Assembly (NCBI GenBank): GCA_963729445.1
Contig: CAVSNU010000003.1
Span: 186,001-250,000 of the forward strand
From: JACCZH01 sp963729445
Lineage (GTDB): Bacteria; Chloroflexota; Chloroflexia; Thermomicrobiales; CFX8
Reading direction: 5' to 3'
Length of the DNA stretch: 64,000 nucleotides
Shown: positions 55,592-63,906 of the stretch, piece after piece
Numbering within the stretch: position 1 is the stretch's first letter
How the letters are laid out: every line of letters begins with the position of its first letter
The notes under the pieces: generated by a model
Database searches by the model: none
Told to the model about the DNA's origin: nothing
Seen by the model: only the letters and a program-made list of their open reading frames with translations
Position numbers and translations under genes: made by a program

Positions 55592-57001
55592 ATGAACAGC
55601 GACGAAAAAACACTCCAACGACTCAAATGGATTGCCGTCCTGGTGCCTCTGGCGTTCCTTATCGCCGTCGAGCTGGTCCGTGCGATCGCATCCCCGACCC
55701 TGTTTGACGCCTGGCCAGGTTACATCCTGGTCGCGGCGGTGGTCCTTCTCGGGACACTGCTCTTTGCGGAAACCCTGTTCGGCATCATCGGGAAGATGCA
55801 GCTGCGGCTCACGCGCCAGAATCTCGAGCTACTTGCGCTCCATGAGGCTGGAATCGCAATCACCGGGGAGCTCGAGCTGGATCGCGTCTTGCAACAGGTT
55901 GTCGAGCAGGCGCGGGAGCTGGGTGTCGCGCGTTACGGTGCGCTCTCGCTCCTCAAGGAGGACGGCACGATTGAGTCGTTCCTCACGTCTGGAATCACCC
56001 CAGAGGAACGGAGCGCCATTGGTCCACTGCCTGTAGGACACGGGCTGCTCGGGGCAGTTATCGACGCCGGCACGACCATGAGGGTTCCCGACCTGACGCA
56101 GGATCCACGATCCGCCGGCTTTCCAGCCAACCATCCGCCAATGTATTCCCTGCTTGCGGTACCCGTTCGATTGCACGGCCGCATTCTCGGCAGTCTGTAC
56201 CTTACGGAGAAAGAGGACGGCGAGCAATTTGGTACGGACGATCAGCGACGCCTGGAGCGGTTCGCCACCCAGGCGGCGATCGCCATCGATAACGCCCATT
56301 TGCACGATCAGGTGCGGACGCTCGCCGTTACGCAGGAGCGTGAGCGAATCGCGCGCGAGATGCACGACAGTATTGCTCAGGTGCTTGGGTACGTGAACAC
56401 GAAAGCGCAGGCGGCACAGGAGCTGCTGCGGGCTGGGAAGCCCGAGAAGGCCGAGGCGCAGCTATCACAGCTCGCTGAATCTGCGCGTGACGCCTACGCT
56501 GATGTGCGCGAGAGCATCATGGGGTTGCGGACTTCGCTCTCTGCCGAACGCGGCTTCATCGATACCGTGAAGGATTATGCAGAGAACTGGGAAGAGCAGA
56601 GCCAGATACCGCTAACGCTGGAGACGGTTCCAACGGATGGGTTCGAGCCGCGCATGACCTCGCTGGCCGAGCTACAGCTGCTACGCATAATTCAGGAAGC
56701 GCTCGCCAATGTGCGCAAGCACTCGGAGGCGACCCGGGCTACGGTTGTATTGCGGCACTGCCCGGCGCAGATAGAGGTGACCATTACCGATAATGGCTCA
56801 GGTTTCAATGTGACCGACATTGGGCCGCGCCGATTTCCGCGTTTCGGTCTCGCCACCATGCGCGAGCGCGCAGAAAGTGCGAACGGGACGTTCGAGCTTG
56901 ACTCGAAGCCGGGCATCGGCACGACGCTACGTGTCACCATTCCCTATGATGCTGGAACGAGTGGAGCAACTGGAGGTGAACGTGCGGGTGCTCATCGCTG
57001 A
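55592..57001 (+). CDS. GAF-domain sensor histidine kinase (NarX/DegS-type)
   Basis: Two N-terminal membrane helices (IAVLVPLAFLIAVELV and YILVAAVVLLGTLLF) are followed by a GAF domain (about 75-230, LELDRVLQQVVEQARELG to AIAIDNAH). Then come the HisKA_3 dimerisation helix, with phospho-acceptor H258 in AREMHDSIAQ, and a HATPase_c domain (N box EALANVRKHS, G1 DNGSGFNV, GLATMRERAE). Pairs with the NarL-type regulator whose gene overlaps its end by 20 bases. ATG 55592 is preferred over a TTG at 55535 lacking a ribosome site. The signal is unknown; GAF suggests redox or a small ligand. Confidence 0.93.
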   Translation: MNSDEKTLQRLKWIAVLVPLAFLIAVELVRAIASPTLFDAWPGYILVAAVVLLGTLLFAETLFGIIGKMQLRLTRQNLELLALHEAGIAITGELELDRVLQQVVEQARELGVARYGALSLLKEDGTIESFLTSGITPEERSAIGPLPVGHGLLGAVIDAGTTMRVPDLTQDPRSAGFPANHPPMYSLLAVPVRLHGRILGSLYLTEKEDGEQFGTDDQRRLERFATQAAIAIDNAHLHDQVRTLAVTQERERIAREMHDSIAQVLGYVNTKAQAAQELLRAGKPEKAEAQLSQLAESARDAYADVRESIMGLRTSLSAERGFIDTVKDYAENWEEQSQIPLTLETVPTDGFEPRMTSLAELQLLRIIQEALANVRKHSEATRATVVLRHCPAQIEVTITDNGSGFNVTDIGPRRFPRFGLATMRERAESANGTFELDSKPGIGTTLRVTIPYDAGTSGATGGERAGAHR

Positions 57002-57632
57002 CGATCACCAGCTATTCAGAGACGGACTGAAGAGTCTGTTGGAAGCATACGGCGTCGACGTCGTGGCTGAGGCGCGGAACGGGCGAGAAGCAGTGGAGCT
57101 CGCGCGTACTCATTTGCCTGACATTGTCCTCATGGATCTGAAGATGCCTGAGATGGGTGGCCTTGACGCCATTCGTCTGCTCGGCGCGGAGATGCCGGAT
57201 ATCAAGACCGTTGTATTGACCGCGTCGGAAGATGATGCAGATCTCTTCGAAGCGGTGAAATCCGGAGCCCAGGGCTACCTGTCCAAAAATTTGCATGCGT
57301 CAGAGCTGTCAGAGCTTCTCGATGGAGTCATGCTTGGTGAACCGGCCTTGACTCCTGGGATCGCCCGCAAGGTATTGAGAGAGTTCGCCCGGCCGGCAAC
57401 ACCTGCTGTTGAGCGGGGGCCGGACGAGCTGACGGATCGCGAGCGAGACGTGCTCGAGCTCCTGGTGACCGGGGTCACGTCAAACCGGGAGCTTGCGGCC
57501 CGCCTGTCGATAAGTGAAAATACCGTCAAGTACCATCTTCGAAACATCCTCGATAAGCTCCACCTGCACAACCGTGCCCAGGTTATCGCCTATGCCGTTC
57601 GCGAGGGGCTGATCGAGCGTCGTGGGGATTGA
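56982..57632 (+). CDS. NarL/LuxR-family response regulator
   Basis: The receiver domain (1-120) has D7-D8, the phospho-acceptor D52 in VLMDLKMPEMGG and K103 in GYLSKN. A GerE/LuxR HTH (about 145-205: LTDRERDVLELLVTG, ENTVKYHLRNILDKLHLHNRAQV) follows. The start GTG 56982 has GGAGG 5 bases upstream, located inside the kinase gene. It probably controls the adjacent multicopper oxidase, whose upstream region has repeated TACCC-type motifs. Confidence 0.94.
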   Translation: MRVLIADDHQLFRDGLKSLLEAYGVDVVAEARNGREAVELARTHLPDIVLMDLKMPEMGGLDAIRLLGAEMPDIKTVVLTASEDDADLFEAVKSGAQGYLSKNLHASELSELLDGVMLGEPALTPGIARKVLREFARPATPAVERGPDELTDRERDVLELLVTGVTSNRELAARLSISENTVKYHLRNILDKLHLHNRAQVIAYAVREGLIERRGD

Positions 57633-57656
57633 CACCTGGCACGTCTCCCACCCGTT

Positions 57657-57740
57657 GGGGTAGCACCCGAACTATCCTTCCGCGACCCCGGAAACTACCC
57701 TTCAAGACGTGGGTAAACCAACCCCCGCTCCCTACCCTTC
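57657..57740 (+). promoter_or_regulatory. Cluster of TAYCC-type heptamers in front of the multicopper oxidase gene
   Basis: CTATCCTTC (57672-57680), CTACCCTTC (57695-57703) and CTACCCTTC (57732-57740) lie in direct orientation, with inverted GGGGTAG (57657-57663) and GTGGGTAA (57709-57716). These resemble the TACYYMT half-sites of NarL regulators. The cluster is between the NarL-type gene and the oxidase gene. Confidence 0.55.
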
Positions 57741-57820
57741 AAACGGACGCAGGGCACTTCCAGGTAACGACTGGAAGCCGGCGACCGGTTATTGAAGGCG
57801 CATAGGGACAGGGGCATGCA

Positions 57821-58939
57821 ATGACAGTTTCTCAAAAGCGGGTACCGCGTCGTGGTTTCGTTGGTATCTTGGGTGCGGCGGGGTTGTCTCTCGCCGCGAC
57901 TCGCGTGCTGGACATCCCGGAGGGTCCGCCACGAACACTTCCGGCGGCTTCAGTCGAGGCACCGCCCGCGGCAGACGAGCCGAAGGCGCAAGTCGCCCCA
58001 CAAGCGACGCCAACCCCGGAAGCCGGTGAGCCCGCGACAGATCATGATGCATCCCATGCCTCGGAGGCCACTGATGCTGACGAGATGGATCGGCTCCATG
58101 AGGCGGGTGTGTCCTCCTTCCCTGCTGCAACAGAAGGACTTGGCGGCCAACCGCTCGAGTACGAGCTGGATGGAGACGTAAAGGTTTTCAATCTCACCTG
58201 CTCGGTGGTCGATTGGGAAGTAGAACCTGGCAAGCGCGTCGAAGCGTGGGCATACAACGGTGTCGTTCCCGGTCCTGAGATCAGGGTCACCGAGGGTGAC
58301 AAGGTGCGTATCATCGTCACCAACGAGCTCAACGAGAGCACCGGCGTCCACTGGCATGGGCTCATGGTCCCCAACAGCATGGATGGAGTGCCCTTCCTGA
58401 CGCAGCCCCCGATCAAACCGGGTGCGTCCTTTACCTACGAGTTCGAGGCGAAGCCAGCCGGAACCCACATGTACCACTCGCACCATAACGCGGCGACTCA
58501 GGTGAGTAAGGGTCTACTGGGTGCGTTTATCATCGAGCCCCAGGATCCTGCCAGCCGTCCCGCATTCGATCGTGAGTTCACGATTGTGCTCAACGATGGT
58601 CCACATGGCTTCACGATCAACGGCAAAGGATTCCCAGCCACCCAGCCGCTGACTTGCAAGAGAGGCGAGAAGGTACTCATCCGCTACATGAACGAGGGAA
58701 TGATGATTCACCCCATGCATCTGCACGGTATGCCGATGCTCGTGGTGGCCAAGGACGGTTACCTGCAACCGCAACCCTGGATGTGCGACACGCTGAACAT
58801 TGCCCCCGGAGAGCGGTGGGAAGTTATCGTCGATGCTACTGAACTCGGAGCGTGGGCATTCCATTGCCACATCCTGACGCACGCGGAATCCGCTCACGGC
58901 ATGTTCGGGATGGTCACCGTCTTTATCGTCGAGGAATAA
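57821..58939 (+). CDS. Two-domain multicopper oxidase, exported
   Basis: A Tat-like signal (VPRRGFVGILGAAGLSL) and a low-complexity Pro/Ala linker lead to two cupredoxin domains. The four copper motifs are HWHG (177-180), HMYHSHH (216-222), HPMHLHG (297-303) and HCHILTHAESAHGM (348-361), giving a full T1 (C349, H354, M361) plus T2/T3 cluster. At 372 residues it is a two-domain enzyme of the laccase/nitrite-reductase-like class. Activity could be laccase-like, metal oxidation or nitrite reduction; the complete trinuclear motif set favours oxidase. It is followed 27 bases later by a DoxD-like gene. Confidence 0.93.
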   Translation: MTVSQKRVPRRGFVGILGAAGLSLAATRVLDIPEGPPRTLPAASVEAPPAADEPKAQVAPQATPTPEAGEPATDHDASHASEATDADEMDRLHEAGVSSFPAATEGLGGQPLEYELDGDVKVFNLTCSVVDWEVEPGKRVEAWAYNGVVPGPEIRVTEGDKVRIIVTNELNESTGVHWHGLMVPNSMDGVPFLTQPPIKPGASFTYEFEAKPAGTHMYHSHHNAATQVSKGLLGAFIIEPQDPASRPAFDREFTIVLNDGPHGFTINGKGFPATQPLTCKRGEKVLIRYMNEGMMIHPMHLHGMPMLVVAKDGYLQPQPWMCDTLNIAPGERWEVIVDATELGAWAFHCHILTHAESAHGMFGMVTVFIVEE

Positions 58940-58966
58940 CCGCTTCTCTCAGGAAGTACAAACATT

Positions 58967-59740
58967 ATGACTGGCAGATTCAGGTTCACACATCTCGTGC
59001 TGGTATCTGCGATCGTTGGAGTCTTCGCTCTGCGCTACGTGACACAACTCGATCTCCCATCCTGGTTGTACGTCGGGCTGAGTGCAGTGGTGGTTGGCGG
59101 GGCAGCCGGGACATACCTGGGCGAATACCGCCAGACGAACGCGAGACCACTCGTGGGTGAAGCCCCAACGGTTCGCGATCCTCAGTTCGTGCGCTTCCTG
59201 TTCAACGATGTGCGTTCTGCGCCGTTATGGTTGGTCGTGCGCCTCTATCTTGGTCTGCAGTGGTTGGACGCTGGATGGCACAAAGCGACCGACGATGCGT
59301 GGATGCGTGGTGGAACGGCTCTACGCGCCTTCTGGGAGCGTGTGGTCGCGGTGTCGGAGCCACCGGGCCGGGCCGCGATTACCTACGACTGGTACCGCGA
59401 TTTCATCCAGTTCATGCTCGATCAAGGGTGGTACGTATGGTTTGCCAGGGTCGTCTCAATCAGCGAGGTGTTGATTGGTATCGCACTCATTGTCGGAGCC
59501 TTCGTTGGGTTCGCGGCAGCAGCCGGGCTCATGATGAACACCGCGTTCATGCTCGCCGGAACAGCTTCTACAAACCCGGTTCTGGGCGGGTGTGCGATCC
59601 TGATCGTTCTCGGCTGGAAAGTGGCTGGACACTGGGGACTTGACCGGTACCTGTTGCCCACGCTCGGAGCTCCGTGGGCCCGCCTGCATCCGACGGCTCG
59701 CTCGTCCAATGCTCAAGAAAGAGCGGCGTCCGCTCACTAG
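58967..59740 (+). CDS. DoxD/DoxX-family membrane protein (thiosulfate:quinone oxidoreductase small-subunit-like)
   Basis: Two short N-terminal membrane helices (residues 8-27 and 32-50) and a linker precede a DoxX-type four-helix domain. Marks are LWLVVRLYLGLQWLDAGWHK, SEVLIGIALIVGAF and MMNTAFMLAGTASTNP. In Acidianus DoxD is a subunit of thiosulfate:quinone oxidoreductase; many bacterial homologues are not tested. Downstream of a multicopper oxidase it may link copper- or quinone-dependent electron transfer. It ends before a strong terminator. Confidence 0.9.
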   Translation: MTGRFRFTHLVLVSAIVGVFALRYVTQLDLPSWLYVGLSAVVVGGAAGTYLGEYRQTNARPLVGEAPTVRDPQFVRFLFNDVRSAPLWLVVRLYLGLQWLDAGWHKATDDAWMRGGTALRAFWERVVAVSEPPGRAAITYDWYRDFIQFMLDQGWYVWFARVVSISEVLIGIALIVGAFVGFAAAAGLMMNTAFMLAGTASTNPVLGGCAILIVLGWKVAGHWGLDRYLLPTLGAPWARLHPTARSSNAQERAASAH

Positions 59741-59772
59741 CCCAGGACGGTCAATCCCGACGGACACGCGCG

Positions 59773-59798
59773 ACAGACCCCGCTCTTGCGGGGTCTGT
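59773..59798 (+). terminator. Terminator after the DoxD-like gene
   Basis: ACAGACCCCGC and GCGGGGTCTGT form an 11-bp perfect stem with a 4-base loop. Only a partial T tail follows. It lies 33 bases after the stop. Confidence 0.8.
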
Positions 59799-59886
59799 GT
59801 ATTCATCCGTAGGCAACCAGAAACCTAGCGGCGCGAGCCTGAATCGATGCTATAATTCAAGGTGCCCATTTACAGATTGGCGTGCT

Positions 59887-60258
59887 TCAGGAGTCCGTCG
59901 GATGAGCCTGTTTTGTGTTACCCGGCCAGCCGATCGTAAGTAGGAATGCACCGTCTTGTACGGCGCGCACCGCGTGCCGGCGTTTCGCTTCGATCGACAC
60001 GAGGCTGCCTGCCGGGAGATCAGTATCCCGATCGTCGACGTTCACGCTAAAGCGACCCTTGAGCGCATGAATGGTGATGGGGCCCGGGGCATCGTGTTCG
60101 GCAAGTTCAGCGTCTTGTTTCATCGTTACCAGAATGACTCGCAGGTTATCCGTTTTGATAAGCGTTTCGGCGCGGCGTCCACTCGCCGTCTCCGCCGGAT
60201 CGAACTTTCTCATCTCATCGTCGAACGAAAACACTCCCAGAATACTGCTCTCTGCCAT
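59887..60258 (-). CDS. Cupin-domain protein
   Basis: The 123-residue protein has a single beta-barrel cupin pattern: ELAEHDAPGPITIHALKGRF (motif 1 region, H at the first metal position), then LPAGSLVSIEAKRRHAVRAV (motif 2). The strand spacing fits AraC-type or phosphomannose-isomerase-like cupins. GGAGG lies 5 bases before ATG 60258. Metal binding is likely from motif positions, but the substrate is unknown. It converges on the DoxD-like gene. Confidence 0.82.
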   Translation of the reverse strand: MAESSILGVFSFDDEMRKFDPAETASGRRAETLIKTDNLRVILVTMKQDAELAEHDAPGPITIHALKGRFSVNVDDRDTDLPAGSLVSIEAKRRHAVRAVQDGAFLLTIGWPGNTKQAHPTDS

Positions 60259-60307
60259 GACACCCTCCTCGACGCTTGCGAAGCCGTCCCGCGATTGAAC
60301 TGGTGGA

Positions 60308-60649
60308 TTACGAGTTGGATCCCTTCACCCGGTTCCAGACGCTCTGGACATCTTGTTCTGCGTCGGTGATGGGATCGCTCTTCGACCAGGGGCCGCTGAG
60401 GCTGGAAGCGTTCGGTATGCGCAATGTGTTCATCGCGCGCTCGACAACATGACGATCCTCGGAGGACAAGCGCTCGGAGAGCAACTCGTCGCCCTTTGCT
60501 TGTAGCTCGGCGATCTTCCTGCTGCGCATCCCGGGCAGCAGCAGAGACGGATGACTGAGCGCACGGAACACCGCCGTCAGCACAACATAGCCGATCAAGA
60601 CCAGACCGAGCGTGCTGACAACCAAAACGAAGGCGGAATCCCAGCTCAT
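60308..60649 (-). CDS. Small membrane-anchored protein (113 aa)
   Basis: Residues 5-28 form one hydrophobic helix (FVLVVSTLGLVLIGYVVLTA). A basic, helical cytoplasmic tail (RSRKIAELQAKGDELLSERL) and a Ser/Asp-rich end follow. Family not recognised. AAGGATG-type sequence lies upstream of ATG 60649. It is co-oriented with the cupin gene 49 bases further on. Confidence 0.65.
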   Translation of the reverse strand: MSWDSAFVLVVSTLGLVLIGYVVLTAVFRALSHPSLLLPGMRSRKIAELQAKGDELLSERLSSEDRHVVERAMNTLRIPNASSLSGPWSKSDPITDAEQDVQSVWNRVKGSNS

Positions 60650-60775
60650 CTCTTCATCCTTTTGCGCAGCTCACCTCGTTGCATGCGGCGTTAAGGCTGC
60701 ATCTTCTGCTAAACTTACCTGTCTCACTGATGAACGGTCAATCCAGAATGAGACGCTTGCAGTACGATTCGTCAG

Positions 60776-60847
60776 GGGCCTGTAGCTCAGTGGTAGAGCA
60801 GGGGGCTCATAACCTCTAGGTCGCAGGTTCGATCCCTGCCAGGCCCA
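60776..60847 (+). tRNA. tRNA with CAT anticodon (elongator Met or Ile2)
   Basis: The acceptor arms GGGCCTG and CAGGCCC pair fully. The D arm is GCTC...GAGC. The anticodon stem GGGGG/CCTCT (two G-T pairs) holds the loop CTCATAA (CAT). The T arm GCAGG/CCTGC carries TTCGATC. CCA is not encoded. It is not an initiator, since acceptor pair 1-72 is paired. Met and lysidine-modified Ile cannot be told apart by eye. Confidence 0.93.
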
Positions 60848-60879
60848 CACTGTTTCGACATCTTGAATATTGACTTTAT

Positions 60880-60917
60880 AGTGTACGTACACTTAAGTAT
60901 ACTATGTACGTACACAT
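60880..60917 (+). promoter_or_regulatory. Tandem palindromic operator-like sites upstream of rsfS
   Basis: A perfect 14-bp palindrome AGTGTACGTACACT (60880-60893) and a second site centred on TGTACGTACA (60905-60914) have centres 23 bp apart. A TATACT (60898-60903) lies between them, so a bound regulator would cover the rsfS promoter. Confidence 0.6.
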
Positions 60918-60928
60918 GCAGGAGGATG

Positions 60929-61276
60929 ATGACTGACCCGGTAGAGATCGCCCGCACAGTGGCAGAGGTCGCGTCGGATCGGCTGGCGTCGGACATTACT
61001 GTTCTCGACATTAGCAAACTGTCAACCATCGCCGATGTGTTCGTTGTTTGTACGGCGGACAATGTCCGGCAACTGAACGCGTTGAGCGCGGAAGTGACGA
61101 CGCAGCTCCGAGAGCGCGACGTTAACCCCCGGAGAGTCGAAGGTGTTGCGGAAGCGGGCTGGATCCTAATGGACTACGGTGATGTCATTGTGCACCTGTT
61201 CACCACGGATCAGCGCGACTTCTATCGCCTGGATGATCTCTGGGCGGAGGCTCCGACGCTCTTGAAGATTCAGTAG
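60929..61276 (+). CDS. rsfS: Ribosomal silencing factor RsfS
   Basis: A 115-residue protein of the RsfS/Iojap family that binds L14 of the large ribosomal subunit and blocks subunit joining in starvation. Family marks are DITVLDISKLSTIADVFVVC, DNVRQLNALS, WILMDYGDVIVHLF and RDFYRLDDLWAEA. GGAGG lies just upstream; of ATG 60926 and 60929 the second has better spacing. It has its own operator-like palindromes and lies after a tRNA. Confidence 0.95.
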   Translation: MTDPVEIARTVAEVASDRLASDITVLDISKLSTIADVFVVCTADNVRQLNALSAEVTTQLRERDVNPRRVEGVAEAGWILMDYGDVIVHLFTTDQRDFYRLDDLWAEAPTLLKIQ

Positions 61277-61318
61277 CCTGGCACTTCGCCGGCTCGTTCC
61301 TTGAAAGGGTGAGCGCGA

Positions 61319-61462
61319 ATGCTTCGAGCTGCTTTGGTTTCTACGGTTCTGTCGGCAGGTATTGCCGGCGGCTGGTTAGCGTACGTGCGTATCGCTGAAC
61401 GGCGCTCCACTGTTTGTTCGGTTGCCGCGGGCGGACCTCGCTTCGAGCTCCTGCTCCAGTAG
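61319..61462 (+). CDS. Possible 47-aa single-pass membrane peptide
   Basis: The open frame starting ATG 61319 has AAAGGG 9 bases upstream. The protein begins MLRAALVSTVLSAGIAGGWL, one hydrophobic helix with a small-residue face, then a basic polar tail. It is 42 bases after rsfS, so it could be co-transcribed. Family unknown; the short length limits confidence. Confidence 0.4.
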   Translation: MLRAALVSTVLSAGIAGGWLAYVRIAERRSTVCSVAAGGPRFELLLQ

Positions 61463-61470
61463 CCAGACCG

Positions 61471-62550
61471 CTACGCCGGTTCGTCGAGCTTGTTTCTCGA
61501 CGACTGGCGTCGCGCCAACACCGCAACCAGCGCCAGGACGACAAGCCCCATCCCGACCATCGCTAACAGTTTCGTTTCTCGCGTCGGCAGGGCCAGGGCA
61601 AACGTGCCAAATATGGCGGTCAACAGTGCGAACACGCCGACGATCTGGGTCTGAGAGAGTCCCGCATCGAGCAGCCGGTGGTGGAGGTGTCCACGATCGG
61701 CATAGAGCGGCGAGCGGCCGTTGATGACCCTGTAGACAATGACCCAGGCCATGTCGAGGATCGGCACACCCAGCGCGAGGAGCGCCGTCGCAATTTTCGC
61801 TCCGCCAACAATGCTGATCGTCGCGAGCGCAAACCCCAGAAACATCGCACCAGTATCGCCCATGATGATGCGTGCGGGATGCCAGTTCCACGGCAAAAAC
61901 CCGATGATCGCTCCTGCTAGCGCGAGCGCGAGGAGGGAGATGGTGAACTGTGGATCGCCGGGCGGTCGGAAATACGTATGCAGAAACAGGATAAGCGCCG
62001 CGATGAGAGTGACGCTACCCGCGAGGCCGTCAAGCCCGTCGGCCCAGTTGACAGCGTTCATCATCCCCACGATCCAGAAAAGCGTAAAGACAATGGCAAC
62101 GACCAACGGCAGGTGGACGGTCTCAATGAATGGCACATTGAACTGTTCAATGATGATGCCGGCCTGCTCGTCGCGCAAGCGGGGTAAGACCACGATCCCG
62201 GCTGCCATGATCTGGAACAGCAGCTTGGGAAGTGGAGGCACACCGAAGACGTCGTCGTAGAACATGACCGCGACGACGATTGTCGCCGCGATGATCATCA
62301 GGAGAATACGCTCAATCTCTTCCGCAAACCGTAGTACCGGCAGCATGAACGAGACGGCTATGGCAACGATGAACCCACAGTAGATGGCGAGCCCTCCGAT
62401 CCGGGGGATCGGTGAGGTATGCACCCGCCGTGCTTCAGGCATATCAAAGAGCTTGAATCGTTCCGCGAACGCCATGATCGGCCGCATCGTCGCGGCGGAA
62501 ACCGCGACGGCGACGGCGAACACGATAAAAGCGATCAGGGCATAAGGCAT
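61471..62550 (-). CDS. Undecaprenyl-phosphate sugar-1-phosphate transferase (WecA/TagO/MraY superfamily)
   Basis: About 10-11 membrane helices. Signatures are RRVHTSPIPRIGGLAIYCGF, MFYDDVFGV (Mg-binding DD-type), NAVNWADGLDGLAG, MGDTGAMFLGF and the DRGHLHHRLLDAGLS loop typical of WecA/TagO rather than MraY. It transfers GlcNAc-1-P or a related sugar phosphate to undecaprenyl phosphate and would start lipid-linked glycan for the polymers made by the loci above. It is 30 bases after glyA, in the same transcript. Confidence 0.94.
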   Translation of the reverse strand: MPYALIAFIVFAVAVAVSAATMRPIMAFAERFKLFDMPEARRVHTSPIPRIGGLAIYCGFIVAIAVSFMLPVLRFAEEIERILLMIIAATIVVAVMFYDDVFGVPPLPKLLFQIMAAGIVVLPRLRDEQAGIIIEQFNVPFIETVHLPLVVAIVFTLFWIVGMMNAVNWADGLDGLAGSVTLIAALILFLHTYFRPPGDPQFTISLLALALAGAIIGFLPWNWHPARIIMGDTGAMFLGFALATISIVGGAKIATALLALGVPILDMAWVIVYRVINGRSPLYADRGHLHHRLLDAGLSQTQIVGVFALLTAIFGTFALALPTRETKLLAMVGMGLVVLALVAVLARRQSSRNKLDEPA

Positions 62551-62580
62551 GAACGATCCGCTTACGTTTGAAGTTCGTGG

Positions 62581-63831
62581 CTAGTCATGGTTCGTCACGC
62601 CGGGTAGCGGGAACCGCAAGCTCATCTCCTCAGCTTGCTCGCGAATCTGCTGGATCTGTTGCTCGTCGTCAGGTGCTTGCACGATTTGCGCGATCCAGCG
62701 CCCGATAGTCCGCATCTCCTCGACTCCGAACCCACGGGTCGTAACTGCCGGGGTGCCGAACCGCATACCGCTGGTCTGGAAGGGCGAGCGCGGATCGTTG
62801 GGGATCGAGTTGCGGTTGGCGGTGATGCCGGCCTCTTCGAGCAGCCGCTGTACCTTGCGCCCCGAGATGTCGTTGGGTCGCAGGTCCACCAGCATCAGAT
62901 GATTGTCGGTTCCTCCAGAGATGACCCGCAAGCCATGCTCCTGGAGCGATTCGGCCAGGGTACGGGCATTGATCAGTACGCGCTGGATGTAATCCTTGAA
63001 CGACGGCTGAAGCGCCTCACCAAACCCGACCGCTTTGGCGGCGATGACGTGCATGAGCGGCCCGCCCTGCAGCCCCGGGAACACCGTCTTGTTGACAGCG
63101 TCTGCGTACTCGGGCTGAGCCATGATCATGCCGCCGCGCGGACCTCGCAGTGTCTTGTGCGTGGTGGTGGTCGTGATCTGCGCCTGCCCGATCGGACTTG
63201 GATGCAGCCCCACCGCGACGATGCCGGCAACGTGGGCGATATCCGCCATGAGAATGGCGCCGACTTCGTCGGCGATCTCTCGGAAGCGCGCAAAGTCGAT
63301 GGCTCGTGAATAGGCGCTAGACCCAGCGACGATCACCTTCGGACGTACTTCCTTGGCAACCCGCAGCACCTCATCATAATCGATGCGCTCGGTCTCCGTA
63401 TTGATTCCATAAGAGTGGGCATCAAAGACCTGTCCGGAAAATGTGACCGGAGAACCGTGAGTAAGGTGACCGCCGTGGGCGAGGTTCATGCCAAGAATAG
63501 TGTCGCCGGGCTTGAGCACCGACAGGTAGCCGGCCATATTGGCAATCGCGCCTGAATATGGCTGCACATTCGCGTGGTCCGCGCCAAAGAGCTGCTGTGC
63601 ACGTTCAATCGCCAGGCTCTCCACCTGATCGACGAATTCGCAACCTCCGTAATAACGCTTGCCGGGCAATCCCTCCGCGTACTTGTTCGTGAGCACCGAT
63701 CCGGTAGCTTCCATGACCGCGGCGCTGGTGAAGTTCTCGGACGCGATCAACTCGATGGTGCTGAGCTGCCGGCGTTTTTCGCGCTTGATGATTTCGGCAA
63801 CAGCAGGGTCAGCCTTGGCCAGGATCGACAT
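62581..63831 (-). CDS. glyA: Serine hydroxymethyltransferase
   Basis: PLP enzyme converting serine and tetrahydrofolate to glycine and methylene-THF. The PLP lysine is K226 in TTTTHKTLRGPRGG, the PLP-contact D197 and H200 are in MADIAHVAG, and ELIASENFTS and YAEGLPGKRYYGG form the substrate site. It is 416 residues, the normal length. ATG 63831, with GGAGAG upstream, is preferred over the frame reaching 63885. It follows der on the same strand. Confidence 0.97.
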   Translation of the reverse strand: MSILAKADPAVAEIIKREKRRQLSTIELIASENFTSAAVMEATGSVLTNKYAEGLPGKRYYGGCEFVDQVESLAIERAQQLFGADHANVQPYSGAIANMAGYLSVLKPGDTILGMNLAHGGHLTHGSPVTFSGQVFDAHSYGINTETERIDYDEVLRVAKEVRPKVIVAGSSAYSRAIDFARFREIADEVGAILMADIAHVAGIVAVGLHPSPIGQAQITTTTTHKTLRGPRGGMIMAQPEYADAVNKTVFPGLQGGPLMHVIAAKAVGFGEALQPSFKDYIQRVLINARTLAESLQEHGLRVISGGTDNHLMLVDLRPNDISGRKVQRLLEEAGITANRNSIPNDPRSPFQTSGMRFGTPAVTTRGFGVEEMRTIGRWIAQIVQAPDDEQQIQQIREQAEEMSLRFPLPGVTNHD

Positions 63832-63906
63832 GCACACTCTCCACTCACACACGGCACAGGAGCGGTCCAGTCGACCGCTGGCCAATGATAACGTAACCGC
63901 CGCCGG

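Noticed and set aside
59851..59856. TATAAT on the plus strand
   Set aside because: No acceptable -35 at 16-18 bp and no plus-strand gene follows before the converging cupin gene.
63574..63888. Plus-strand frames opposite glyA
   Set aside because: Shadows of the strongly supported glyA coding strand.
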